Source: Bacteroidales bacterium (GTDB lineage: Bacteria > Bacteroidota > Bacteroidia > Bacteroidales > P3). Taken from it: a DNA stretch of 20,490 nucleotides. The stretch covers positions 1 to 20,490 of the forward strand of contig JAFWOP010000121.1 of assembly GCA_017545365.1 (NCBI GenBank). The letters are read 5' to 3'. Below are positions 1 to 7,181 of this stretch, in pieces. Position 1 is the first letter of the stretch. The number at the start of each line of letters is the position of its first letter. Under the pieces are notes generated by a model. It saw nothing but the letters and a program-made list of their open reading frames with translations, searched no databases and was not told the DNA's origin. A program made the position numbers and the translations under genes.

Positions 1-78
1 GAAATCGTCACTTCATTGCAACGTGGCATATCTCTGTTTGAAGGCTACCGCCGACCACGTGTCAGGCGGTACCTTTAG
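1..78 (+). other. possible 3' end of a plus-strand reading frame entering from the left edge
   Basis: The plus-strand frame starting at base 1 is open for 25 codons and stops with TAG at 76-78. Its translation includes GISLFEGYRRPRVRRYL, which is basic and protein-like, but I do not recognise it. It lies in the segment (1-142) where the neighbouring minus-strand kinase has lost its homology. It could therefore be the tail of a gene on an inserted element or of an ordinary neighbour. An open frame of this length is expected by chance, so this is only a pointer to what may lie to the left. Confidence 0.2.
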
Positions 79-625
79 CAACGGTGAAAAAATGGTACTC
101 TGTCAGCGTGAACATCGGTATCATTTGAGCGCGATTAGCAGCAGGCTTTACGTCGTAGTGGCAAATGTGTTCTTCTTCGTGCATATACTTTAGAGCACTG
201 GCAATCTGTCGGACATACTTCATTGCCATTGTTTCAGAGAGCGTCCCATGAGCCTTGACGTAATCCAGTAAAGAGCCGCCAGCCAAATAAGGCATTGCAT
301 AATACACTGTACCGTTTTCCTCAAACACATCTATCACTCTAATGATGTTTGGATGATTGAGTCTGGCCAAGTTCTTTGCCTCCTTAACGAACTTCTTCCT
401 ATACTGCTCCACCTGCTTACTACTACCTACAGATGAAGTCAGCATCGTCAGCGTCGCTTCATCTCGACTACAGAATTCCTTCATGAAGAATTCCTTAATA
501 GCTACCTTACGCTGCAACGACGTTTGCGTAGCCAAGTAAGTAATACCAAAGCCCCCCTGCCCCAGCACTCCCTCTATTTTGTATTTCCCACCCTGTAAGG
601 TGGTGTTAGGTTGAAGATGTTGCAT
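62..625 (-). pseudogene. Ser/Thr protein kinase, truncated after the catalytic loop
   Basis: This encodes 187 residues of a eukaryote-like (Hanks-type) Ser/Thr kinase. Visible motifs are the Gly-rich loop LGQGGFG near residue 22, the VAIKE lysine near 44, an alpha-C KEAKNL glutamate near 82, hinge YYAMPYLAGGSL, and the catalytic loop HYDVKP near 157-162. Kinase homology stops right after HYDVKP (about base 143). The metal-binding Asn, the DFG motif and the whole C-lobe are missing, replaced by about 26 unrelated residues ending at a TGA. It should therefore be catalytically dead. ATG at 625 is preferred to the TTG at 631 because the second kinase remnant at 1576 begins with the same MQHL peptide. 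It starts two bases after the stop of the AbiGi-like gene, so it probably shares that transcript. Confidence 0.85.
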
Positions 626-627
626 AT

Positions 628-1431
628 TCAATAATCTTTTTTTATTCTATCAAAAGAAGTTATTTTTGACAGAAGCAATGAATGTTGCACTTTGTCTAAA
701 CATAGTTTCTTATTATCTATTGCTTTTTGAACCTTTTTTATGAAGATAGGGATTTGATTTTCCTCATATAGTATTATATGATTAATATCCTCTATATTAA
801 ACTTCAAGCCAAGAATCTTCATGTTTTCAGAAGGGCTGGGCTTTTTCTTCTTCGGGTCTCCTCTCCATTGGTCATATTCTCCTTTCTCCCACATCCACCA
901 TATTTCATTTAATCCTTCTTCAATTATATAGCGCCACTCATTCTCTTCGTAATTGCAATAATCTTTGCCTTGCCATGTACTAGTGTATTTCTTAATAAAC
1001 CCAAACATATGAGTACGAGCAGTATGAGAATCAAGCTCCATCCACATTTGACTTAGTTTTTCTCCGAAGCTATTTGAATCTCGCCCTCTTGTTTCCTTGT
1101 ATTTCATCCATAAAGAATGATAAAAAAAGATTCCGTCAATAATTGATTCATTATTTACATATTGAATGGGATTGCAACCATTATCAATACCCCATTTTTT
1201 GTTGAAGCCAATGGCATATCTACCATAATTCTTTACAAAAATATCTGCCAGTGAAACCGGGATATCGCAAAAGCATATTTGAGGAATACCTATAATGTTG
1301 TCAGGATTTGCCTTTGTTGATAAATCCTCACTACAATAGTTTGGAATCAATTTCCCAGAAACCAAGATGTCTATAACATAGTCCATCCTTCGGGTATAGT
1401 GAAATAGTGACTTAGTGCGATATGAATTCAT
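628..1431 (-). CDS. AbiGi-family abortive infection protein
   Basis: A 267-residue protein without signal peptide or membrane segment. The N-terminal half carries the pattern I associate with the AbiGi family: LFHYTRRMDYVIDIL, then IPQICFCDIPVSL, then NYGRYAIGFNKKWGI and NPIQYVN. AbiGi was named from the lactococcal AbiG phage-resistance locus, where it is considered the antitoxin partner of AbiGii. No AbiGii-like nucleotidyltransferase is visible here, so this is either an orphan or acts with an unknown partner. The gene is visibly AT-rich compared with the right half of the window, which suggests lateral acquisition. It lies between two copies of a kinase 5' end (ATGs at 1576 and 625) and abuts the truncated kinase. 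Family assignment is from remembered sequence patterns. A defence role is inference. Confidence 0.75.
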   Translation of the reverse strand: MNSYRTKSLFHYTRRMDYVIDILVSGKLIPNYCSEDLSTKANPDNIIGIPQICFCDIPVSLADIFVKNYGRYAIGFNKKWGIDNGCNPIQYVNNESIIDGIFFYHSLWMKYKETRGRDSNSFGEKLSQMWMELDSHTARTHMFGFIKKYTSTWQGKDYCNYEENEWRYIIEEGLNEIWWMWEKGEYDQWRGDPKKKKPSPSENMKILGLKFNIEDINHIILYEENQIPIFIKKVQKAIDNKKLCLDKVQHSLLLSKITSFDRIKKDY

Positions 1432-1481
1432 ATTTATGTCTATATTTAATTATCTCTCCAACTTAGTGTATTGCAGCTATC

Positions 1482-1576
1482 TGGTAATTATATTACCGAA
1501 GTCTCCCAGTCCCAGCACTCGCTCTATTCTGTATTTTTCTACCCTGCAAGGTGGTATTAGTATGTAGATGTTGCAT
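1482..1576 (-). pseudogene. decayed 5' end of a Ser/Thr kinase gene
   Basis: Reading on the minus strand from ATG 1576, the peptide begins MQHLHTNTTLQG, nearly identical to the start of the truncated kinase at 625 (MQHLQPNTTLQG). One extra base in the A-run after CAGGGT then shifts the frame. In the shifted frame KYRIERVLGLGDFG is still legible, corresponding to KYKIEGVLGQGGFG. Similarity ends around 1482 and no further kinase sequence follows. This is therefore a vestige of about 95 bp, 951 bp upstream of the equivalent point of the truncated kinase and in the same orientation. It shows that a kinase 5' end was duplicated, or that an older kinase gene was replaced, around the AbiGi gene. Confidence 0.85.
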
Positions 1577-1600
1577 AGTAGCTTCTTTATTATGAAACGA

Positions 1601-2398
1601 TTAAAAATCATATCCAGGTGGACTCGTATAGCCAGATGCAGAAATAAGTTCTTTTGCTTTCGATCCGTCCTGCTGAACTCCCCTCCCATATCTATAACAT
1701 ATTCCTAGATAATATTTTGATGGTAGCACCCCTATGTCACTAGCCATTTTGAAATATCTAAATCCTTCATAGTAATTGTTCTTAATGCCACCCAAACCAA
1801 AATAATAAATGCATCCTATTTGATGTAAAGCCCAACCGTTATAGGGACTTTCACCAATTCTATAAGCTTTGAGGCAAAACTCTATCGCCTTTTCCCCCTG
1901 TCCATTAAGTCTTAGTTTCTTTGTCTGTTCATAACAGTCCTTTGAAGTTGCGAAATCGTTTATATCAGGAATAGATGTGGGTTGAGATTCATCGTTTATA
2001 TCAGCAATGGATGTGGATTGAGACTCAACGAACTCGCCATTCTTCCATAATCCAGACCATGTTTCTCCTCCAACGAAATAAGCAGTTCCCTCTCCTTCAA
2101 ATTTATTGTTCTTGAATTCTCCTACATATTTATACATATAGTTTTTCCTTTTCTCGGGCCATGTGTACGTACCTTTTACGCGGTTGCCTTTATTCCATTT
2201 CCCTTCATATTTTTCTCCATTAGCCCATATAAAAGTTCCCCAGTCATGGTATAATCCATCTTTAAAGTTTCCTTTGTAACTGGAACCATCGTCATAAGAT
2301 TCTTCAAAGTATCCATTTTTGACAGATTCTTCTTCTGTCTTAACCCCATGCTCAACTACATCATTGCCATTATCAATACTGTTTTTATGCGCATTCAC
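1601..2398 (-). CDS. MORN-repeat and Sel1-like repeat protein
   Basis: A 265-residue, probably cytoplasmic protein. Residues about 41-124 contain MORN-type repeats (YKGNFKDGLYHDWGTF, YEGKWNKGNRVKGTY, YVGEFKNNKFEGEGTAYF, WSGLWKNGEF). Residues 126-149 are two copies of a short linker (SIADINDE / SIPDINDF) encoded by a 36-bp tandem duplication. Residues about 185-250 look like Sel1/TPR-type helical repeats (ALHQIGCIYYFGLGG, YYLGICYRYGRGV). Both repeat types are normally protein- or membrane-interaction scaffolds, and no catalytic motif is seen. The only early in-frame start is GTG at 2398, which overlaps the stop of a 28-codon upstream frame as GTGA. It lies downstream of the membrane kinase and about 25 bases before the kinase vestige. 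MORN proteins next to bacterial kinases suggest a scaffold role, but that is inference. Confidence 0.75.
   Translation of the reverse strand: MNAHKNSIDNGNDVVEHGVKTEEESVKNGYFEESYDDGSSYKGNFKDGLYHDWGTFIWANGEKYEGKWNKGNRVKGTYTWPEKRKNYMYKYVGEFKNNKFEGEGTAYFVGGETWSGLWKNGEFVESQSTSIADINDESQPTSIPDINDFATSKDCYEQTKKLRLNGQGEKAIEFCLKAYRIGESPYNGWALHQIGCIYYFGLGGIKNNYYEGFRYFKMASDIGVLPSKYYLGICYRYGRGVQQDGSKAKELISASGYTSPPGYDF
1956..2027. repeat. 36-bp tandem duplication inside the MORN/Sel1 gene
   Basis: Two adjacent 36-bp units (1956-1991 and 1992-2027) differ at only a few bases. The length is a multiple of three, so the frame is kept and the peptide around DINDE/DINDF is doubled in the linker between the MORN and Sel1 parts. 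Confidence 0.9.
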
Positions 2399-2481
2399 TC
2401 GCGTCTGTTAAAATCTCTCGAAACGCCGATGTACAAAGGGTTGGGCGTGTCCGACTTTTGAAATGACCCTTTATTATGCAT
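2395..2481 (-). CDS. candidate 28-residue leader or gene remnant
   Basis: A short minus-strand frame of 28 codons from ATG 2481 to TGA 2395. Its C-terminal part (DTPNPLYIGVSRDFNRRE) has a coding-like composition and is richer in G+C than its surroundings. The TGA overlaps the GTG start of the MORN gene as GTGA, a typical translational-coupling arrangement. I do not recognise the peptide. It may be a leader peptide, the 3' tail of a decayed gene, or chance. The rest of the 213-bp gap (2399-2611) shows no convincing TAnnTTTG promoter. Confidence 0.3.
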   Translation of the reverse strand: MHNKGSFQKSDTPNPLYIGVSRDFNRRE

Positions 2482-2611
2482 TTGTTAAAATTTAGACATA
2501 TACACCTTATTTAACTTTCTATCGGCTGCTGTTCAATGAATTTGGGCTAAATCAGCTTTTGCGATTAACTAAATTTTATAATTTGTCGTGCTTAACAGAA
2601 ATTAAGAGACA

Positions 2612-3841
2612 CTATTGATGCGCATTATTGTAAAGGATACCAATTAAGGCCAAAAACAGCATGAATCCCCCAGCTAACACACCAAAAATAACGCACCCAC
2701 TAACACCATTCTCACTATTTCTATCTTTCCCCCTTTTCCCGTCGTGTGGCGTAGGTTGTTGAAGATTTGGCTGGTGCTTTACATTTTGCTCTTGAGCGTT
2801 TTGGGGCTTAGTTGCAGGCTTTTCTCTTTCAATTGTTCGCTTAGGCGTATCGATTATTGTCTCTTCATCACTGCGATAATTATTTTTATTTGACGATGTT
2901 TCCTGATTGGCCTGTTGCTGTGGAGTTGCTTTATTCGATTTATTTACATCGGCAATGACGTCTATCGTTTGAGGTCTTTGTAAGCGATTGGTGTTAAGCA
3001 TGGTCAACACCATAGTTTTTGTTTCTGCACTAATACGATCGGGAAACGGTAAAGCTATATGCTTATCTTCCGTTACGTCATCATCAATGTCTGATGGCAG
3101 AGGAGGAAGTTTTTCGTTTGTGAGCAGGACATATAAGGTTGCGCCAAGAGAGTAGATGTCTGTCCAAGGACCGATGTTTTTATAGTTTTGCTCCATTAGT
3201 TCCCGAGGGGCATAGCCTGGGGTACGGGCGAAAGCAGTAGGAGCATTTGTCGTCAGACTGCCATCTGCTGCCATCTGCTTGCTGGCTCCAAAGTCTATTA
3301 GCTTGATAATGCCGTTTTTGTCAAGCATGATGTTTGACGGTTTTAGGTCCAGATGGCAGAATCCTTCATGATGAACAGCCTTGAGCGCATCGAGAATCTG
3401 AGGTAGAATCTCAAGAACCTCCTGCTCTGTCATGGGACATCCTGTACGCTTCAAACGTTCAGCTAAGTTCTCCCCATCCACATAATCCATCACATAATAT
3501 GCAGTTCCGTTCTCTTCAAACAAGTCGTGAACAGCTACAATATATTCATTCTTAAGCTGACGTATACGGCGAGCCTCCTTCTTGAATTTCTCTTTCTGCT
3601 GCTGGAAACTGTCAATGTTCTCAGAATTACTGACGCTCACGGTTGTTTGGTTGTCATCACGCTGGGTAACGCCTTTCATAAAGAACTCTTTGATGGCCAC
3701 GCGCTCGTCAAACTCGATATTTGTGGCAACGTATGTATTGCCGAAACCTCCAGAAGAGAGATAACTATCTATGCGGTAAATGCCTCGTAGTATCGTTCCT
3801 ACACGGAGCATCGCCTGACTGTTGATTTCTTTCAGATTCAT
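2612..3841 (-). CDS. membrane-anchored eukaryote-like Ser/Thr protein kinase
   Basis: A 409-residue kinase with an N-terminal catalytic domain (about 15-300): degenerate Gly loop LSSGGFG, VAIKE Lys51, alpha-C Glu89, hinge YYVMDYVDGENL, catalytic loop HLDLKPSN (Asp165, Lys167, Asn170), LIDFG Asp183 and a GYAPRE activation-segment motif. All residues needed for catalysis are present. The catalytic loop has HLD rather than HRD, so it is a non-RD kinase. A polar linker rich in Gln, Asn, Lys and Thr (about 303-375) leads to one C-terminal membrane helix (GVLAGGFMLFLALIGILY), so the kinase faces the cytoplasm. The ATG at 3841 lies inside the PP2C gene (77-bp overlap), and an alternative ATG at 3811 would still overlap it. 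Phosphatase and kinase are therefore probably co-translated and work as an antagonistic pair. The FHA proteins upstream are candidate readers. Confidence 0.92.
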   Translation of the reverse strand: MNLKEINSQAMLRVGTILRGIYRIDSYLSSGGFGNTYVATNIEFDERVAIKEFFMKGVTQRDDNQTTVSVSNSENIDSFQQQKEKFKKEARRIRQLKNEYIVAVHDLFEENGTAYYVMDYVDGENLAERLKRTGCPMTEQEVLEILPQILDALKAVHHEGFCHLDLKPSNIMLDKNGIIKLIDFGASKQMAADGSLTTNAPTAFARTPGYAPRELMEQNYKNIGPWTDIYSLGATLYVLLTNEKLPPLPSDIDDDVTEDKHIALPFPDRISAETKTMVLTMLNTNRLQRPQTIDVIADVNKSNKATPQQQANQETSSNKNNYRSDEETIIDTPKRTIEREKPATKPQNAQEQNVKHQPNLQQPTPHDGKRGKDRNSENGVSGCVIFGVLAGGFMLFLALIGILYNNAHQ

Positions 3842-4928
3842 GCTTCTTTATAATGATAGTGTCTTTAGTTATTAAGTTTTTATTAGATATTGGCTTGATA
3901 GGGGTCTGCATCATTGGTTTTTCGATAGGCGTTTCTTCCTTGCCTGTATCTCGAAGGAAAAGAAACCATGCTGCCACCAAAGCAAGTAGAAACGCTATAG
4001 CTGTTAGAACCATCTGACGCAATGGCCATTTCTTCTTAACAGGTTTTGGGAGTGAGACCATCACTACATCATCGTCGTCTGCTATCTGTACATCGTTGCT
4101 AATTGGCCGGGGGGTGATGTTAATAGCATTGCAGCGGGCTGTGGGTTCTTCATTAGTAAGTTTGTCATCACCATCTTCTTTAATGACTTCCTTGACATGG
4201 ATGAGCCAAGCAGAATGGTTATCTTGATTGTCGACGGTAGCTGATACGAGTTTTTGACACTTTCCTTCATTCTTTTCTTTCGATGACAGAATATTTACCA
4301 GTTCATCATTACCCATCTGCTCCAGCATACCGTCGGAACACAGATAGAAATAATCGTTGGTCTGTATGTCTGTTATGTGGATGATGTCTGGGCGCATGCG
4401 GTTGTCTACGCCTGGTGTCATCGCACGGGTGATGATGTTCTTCTGTGGATAGGTGGCCATATCCTCGTAGGTGATTTCTCCGGCCTGGAAGAGGTCGAAG
4501 ACAAGGGAGTGGTCGCGTGACTGATAGAGGACAGCTTTACCAGGTCGGATGTGATAGATTCGACTGTCACCAATATGGGCAGCGGTCACTCCGTTTTTAC
4601 TTATATATATTAATGTAAGGGTGGTGCCCATCTGTTTGGGACTGTCATCGGCATATTTGTCAAGTTGCTGATAGGCATATTCCAAAGCCTCACGGAGATT
4701 GTCGTCGGTGAAAGGAACATCGGGATTTACATGTTCTGAGAACCATTTGCCTAAGGACTGACAGACGGTCTGGCTGGCGACCTCACCTTTCTCATGTCCA
4801 CCCATGCCATCGCAGAGGACAAACAGACGGTCGGCAGCTGTGGCTTGTAATGGCCAGAGGGCATCTTCCTGATTGTCGCGCTGGCCTATCTCATGGATGG
4901 ATAGTGGGGGATAGATTTCAATTCTCAT
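3765..4928 (-). CDS. PP2C-type Ser/Thr protein phosphatase with membrane anchor
   Basis: A 387-residue protein phosphatase of the PPM/PP2C family, which removes phosphate from Ser/Thr using two metal ions. Motifs are RDNQED (residues 17-22), LCDGMGGH (Asp40, Gly41), MGTTLTL, AHIGDSRIY, SRDHS, LCSDGMLE and DNQDNHSAWL. All usual metal-ligand aspartates appear present. After the catalytic domain (about 1-250) come a polar linker and one membrane helix (MVLTAIAFLLALVAAWFLFL, about 306-325), then a short hydrophilic tail. It mirrors the membrane anchoring of the overlapping kinase, for which it is the obvious antagonist. The gene starts three bases after the FHA gene stop, consistent with one operon running from 6391 to 2612. 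Confidence 0.93.
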   Translation of the reverse strand: MRIEIYPPLSIHEIGQRDNQEDALWPLQATAADRLFVLCDGMGGHEKGEVASQTVCQSLGKWFSEHVNPDVPFTDDNLREALEYAYQQLDKYADDSPKQMGTTLTLIYISKNGVTAAHIGDSRIYHIRPGKAVLYQSRDHSLVFDLFQAGEITYEDMATYPQKNIITRAMTPGVDNRMRPDIIHITDIQTNDYFYLCSDGMLEQMGNDELVNILSSKEKNEGKCQKLVSATVDNQDNHSAWLIHVKEVIKEDGDDKLTNEEPTARCNAINITPRPISNDVQIADDDDVVMVSLPKPVKKKWPLRQMVLTAIAFLLALVAAWFLFLRDTGKEETPIEKPMMQTPIKPISNKNLITKDTIIIKKHESERNQQSGDAPCRNDTTRHLPHR

Positions 4929-4931
4929 ACG

Positions 4932-5516
4932 CTACGACAGTTTGAAGGTGACGGTGGTATGGCCCATCGTGATGCTGTTGCCATCGGTCAGGCGGATTTC
5001 ATCGCCTGTGGCAATCTCTTGGCCATCAACAGAGGTAAGGTTCTTGTTCTGGTAGTTGCTCAACACGGCTTTCCTTGTACCATCGGAGAGGGTGGTGACG
5101 CGGATGGAGCAATGCTGACGGCTCATATAGCGGTCGGCGGTATCTATCTGCACGGTGGCTTTCGATGTGGTGCCTTTTCTGCCGACGATGTTTTGTCCTT
5201 CTTCCAAGGGGTAGGATACACCGCCAAACATCAGTTTAGCATGGAGGCGGGGTTTGGATGACGGCGAGACCAGTTGTGTGGCACCAGAAAGTCCTCCAGC
5301 TAATTGTGTGCTGCCGTCATCAGCACTCTTTGGAGGTTTTTCCAAAAAGGTGTGAGCGGTCAAAGGTTCCTGTGGCGGCTCCTGCTGCGTCTCAAACCTT
5401 ACTTGGAGCGGGGCTTTACATGAAGGACAGACAATCCGCTTAACGGACTCATTCATAGAGTTCTTCACGTCGAGCACGGCGTGGCACTTTGGACATTCGA
5501 TTCTCTTTGTCTGCAT
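4932..5516 (-). CDS. zinc-ribbon and FHA domain protein
   Basis: A 194-residue soluble protein. Residues 8-35 contain two CxxC pairs (CPKCHAVLDV and CPSCKAPLQV), a zinc-ribbon of the MJ0042/zinc-finger type. A Pro/Thr-rich linker with two TQL motifs follows; these threonines are plausible phosphorylation sites. The C-terminal FHA domain (about 98-194) has VGRKG, the signature YMSRQHCSI and a conserved asparagine in NYQNKNLTSVDG. FHA domains bind phosphothreonine peptides, so this is probably a reader or substrate of the kinase encoded two genes downstream. It is packed between the unknown membrane protein (5-bp gap) and PP2C (3-bp gap). Confidence 0.88.
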   Translation of the reverse strand: MQTKRIECPKCHAVLDVKNSMNESVKRIVCPSCKAPLQVRFETQQEPPQEPLTAHTFLEKPPKSADDGSTQLAGGLSGATQLVSPSSKPRLHAKLMFGGVSYPLEEGQNIVGRKGTTSKATVQIDTADRYMSRQHCSIRVTTLSDGTRKAVLSNYQNKNLTSVDGQEIATGDEIRLTDGNSITMGHTTVTFKLS

Positions 5517-5521
5517 ATCCT

Positions 5522-6391
5522 TTAAGCGTCATAAAGCATAACATCGGAGTCAATGTCTGAAGCTGCACCCGCGTCTTCTGTCGGAACAGACTGATATGGA
5601 GCAGGCTCATTGTTCAGTTCGCCAAGGGTTGCTATATTGCCCTCACGATCCATGATGATATCAGCATCGCTCGGCTGGAAGTTATTGTCCATATCGATGA
5701 TGGCAACATCGGGCTGGCCGTCGTTAGTAGTGTCGTAACCAACTACCAAATGGCCATCGGAATTGGCATAGCCCACGATGTGAACATCGTCGCCCATATC
5801 GAAATTGCGTGCAATTTGCTGCTCTACCAGCTTGACATCGTCTGTTTCCGTGGTAGTCTGGTGCAACGTTTCTGTTTCCGTTGGCTTACTTTCTTCATGA
5901 TGATGATAAACATGATGCTCAACCACCACATGGGTATTTCCATCCGTGGGAGTGGAAAGCTCGTAGGGCTTAATCTCTGGCTGCACCTGCTGGGCAAAGT
6001 CATGCTTCTGCGCAACCGTCATGGCGTTCCACTCATTGGCAGAATAGGTGTTGTAGATTCCACCATGCCAGTGGAACACGCCACCGGGGCCGACTTCCGC
6101 ACGGGCTTGGGCAAAGGCTTCGCCAAAGGACAAATCATCGCTGACGGCAGCTACCTTCAGGCCATTCTCCAAAGTGTGGCTGGTTTTGTCTGCTTCGGGT
6201 GCTTCTACTTGCTGAGGTTCCTCTGGCTCTTGTTCTTTAGCCATAGCCTGACCGGCATACATCATGCCTGCACCCATCAGGATGCCTGATACGCCACCCA
6301 AGGTTACTTGCTTCCAAGCACCGCCTTCCTGTTTGTTCTCTTGCTGTCCGTTAATTGACGGACGCTTCTCAATGATAGTCTCTTCGTTCAT
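5522..6391 (-). CDS. conserved Bacteroidales membrane protein with a GGVFHWHG motif, function unknown
   Basis: A 289-residue protein, first gene of the kinase/phosphatase operon. It has a hydrophilic N-terminus, one possible membrane segment (VTLGGVSGILMGAGMMYAGQAM, about 29-50) and an acidic Glu/Pro stretch. A compact motif follows at about 86-130: DLSFGEAFAQARAEVGPGGV, then FHWHGGIYNTYSANEWNAM. I recall similar GPGGVF-W-G-Y-TY-EEW sequences in Bacteroidales proteins but know no function for them. Further on are a His-rich stretch (HHVYHHHEE, about 158-166) and Asp-rich segments (DTTNDGQPDVAIIDMDNN) resembling calcium- or metal-binding loops. The cluster context suggests a sensor or scaffold controlling the kinase, which is inference. 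Promoter and LytTR-like repeats lie directly upstream (6418-6495). Confidence 0.7.
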   Translation of the reverse strand: MNEETIIEKRPSINGQQENKQEGGAWKQVTLGGVSGILMGAGMMYAGQAMAKEQEPEEPQQVEAPEADKTSHTLENGLKVAAVSDDLSFGEAFAQARAEVGPGGVFHWHGGIYNTYSANEWNAMTVAQKHDFAQQVQPEIKPYELSTPTDGNTHVVVEHHVYHHHEESKPTETETLHQTTTETDDVKLVEQQIARNFDMGDDVHIVGYANSDGHLVVGYDTTNDGQPDVAIIDMDNNFQPSDADIIMDREGNIATLGELNNEPAPYQSVPTEDAGAASDIDSDVMLYDA

Positions 6392-6417
6392 ATCGCAATT
6401 GTTTTAAGTTTTCGTTG

Positions 6418-6449
6418 CAAAAGTAGTGATAGTTTGGCAAAGTGCCAAA
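6418..6449 (-). promoter_or_regulatory. Bacteroidetes-type promoter of the kinase/phosphatase operon
   Basis: On the minus strand TTTG (6449-6446), a 20-bp spacer, then TACTTTTG (6425-6418) match the Bacteroidetes -33/-7 consensus exactly. The -7 box is 26 bases upstream of ATG 6391, leaving a leader of roughly 20 nt. Confidence 0.8.
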
Positions 6450-6464
6450 TTACAGTTGGGTTTC

Positions 6465-6495
6465 TGTAGGAAATGTCTGTTTAAATGTACGAAAT
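6465..6495. promoter_or_regulatory. putative LytTR operator (direct repeats, 21-bp period)
   Basis: Two 10-bp direct repeats on the plus strand, TGTAGGAAAT (6465-6474) and TGTACGAAAT (6486-6495), are exactly 21 bp apart. They start 16 bp upstream of the -33 box of the 6391 gene. The same motif and spacing occur upstream of the lytTR gene. LytTR regulators classically bind two about 9-bp direct repeats separated by 12-13 bp, so this fits an activator site. The last base overlaps the stop codon of the FHA gene at 6495. Confidence 0.6.
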
Positions 6496-7175
6496 CATTT
6501 CCGATACTTTGTTTTGCAGTAGGGACAGGAATCGCTCTGAATCAGGATGTCGTAATCCTGAAAGCCCAGGAAATGCTTGCACTTGGGACAGACATAACTA
6601 CGTTGGAATGTCTTCTTGATTTTCTCCTGTTCCTCAATGCTATTGTCGGTAAAGCGTCTGTAAAAGCCATAAAGCATCACTATGAGGGCAATCGCTGTGA
6701 AGACGTATGCGTAAGGCTTCAGTTCATCGGATGCTATGCCAGACAGCAAACCTCCGAGCATGGTTATGCCGATGGGAACACTGGCCAACAAACCAATGTT
6801 CTTTTGTTTTTTCTTTATCTCAATATTTGCATTGTTGTATTCATCCCACACTTTTTTCAATGGCCGAATGTCTATAGTTTCAACTTTGGGCTCTTGCAAA
6901 GCATCCCAATGAAACAGATAATGTGAGTTGCCAAGTTCCACCTTGTCCGATTCGGATATGGTTTTACTCTCAATACCAATTCCATTGACGAAAGTGACAT
7001 TTTGCTCGTTCAAGTTTTTAATTTGCCATTTGCCATTGCCTGCTGGCTGTAGGGATATATGATGACGACTGACATCCATAGGTACACTACCAGGCTGTCC
7101 GTAGAGTTTTGAATTGCCATCCTTGATGACGCAGAGTTGGCGAGTCTGCTGGTCTCTTCCAATAATTATTTCCAT
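6495..7175 (-). CDS. FHA domain membrane protein with C-terminal zinc ribbon
   Basis: A 226-residue protein. The N-terminal FHA domain (1-95) has IIGRDQQTRQ, the signature DVSRHHISL and a conserved asparagine before VTFVNG. Two membrane helices follow at about 128-147 and 153-173 (IGLLASVPIGITMLGGLLSG; YAYVFTAIALIVMLYGFY). The C-terminus has two CxxC pairs (VCPKCKHFLGF and SCPYCKTKYRK), a zinc ribbon. It therefore contains the same two domains as the 194-residue protein of the next operon but in reverse order and membrane-bound. It starts seven bases after the lytTR stop and is almost certainly co-transcribed with it. A role as phosphothreonine receptor for the kinase is inferred from the domain. 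Confidence 0.85.
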   Translation of the reverse strand: MEIIIGRDQQTRQLCVIKDGNSKLYGQPGSVPMDVSRHHISLQPAGNGKWQIKNLNEQNVTFVNGIGIESKTISESDKVELGNSHYLFHWDALQEPKVETIDIRPLKKVWDEYNNANIEIKKKQKNIGLLASVPIGITMLGGLLSGIASDELKPYAYVFTAIALIVMLYGFYRRFTDNSIEEQEKIKKTFQRSYVCPKCKHFLGFQDYDILIQSDSCPYCKTKYRK

Positions 7176-7181
7176 ATTGTT

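Noticed and set aside
1..142. Group II intron or recognised IS end at the kinase breakpoint
   Set aside because: I looked for a domain V-like sequence and a familiar transposase ending and found neither in the short segment available.
628..1431. Complete AbiG toxin-antitoxin pair
   Set aside because: Only an AbiGi-like protein is present; the adjacent gene is a truncated kinase with no nucleotidyltransferase motif of the AbiGii kind.
5750..6289. Plus-strand open frame (179 codons) opposite the unknown membrane protein gene
   Set aside because: The minus-strand frame is longer, has an exact promoter and fits the operon; the opposite translation has no recognisable motif.
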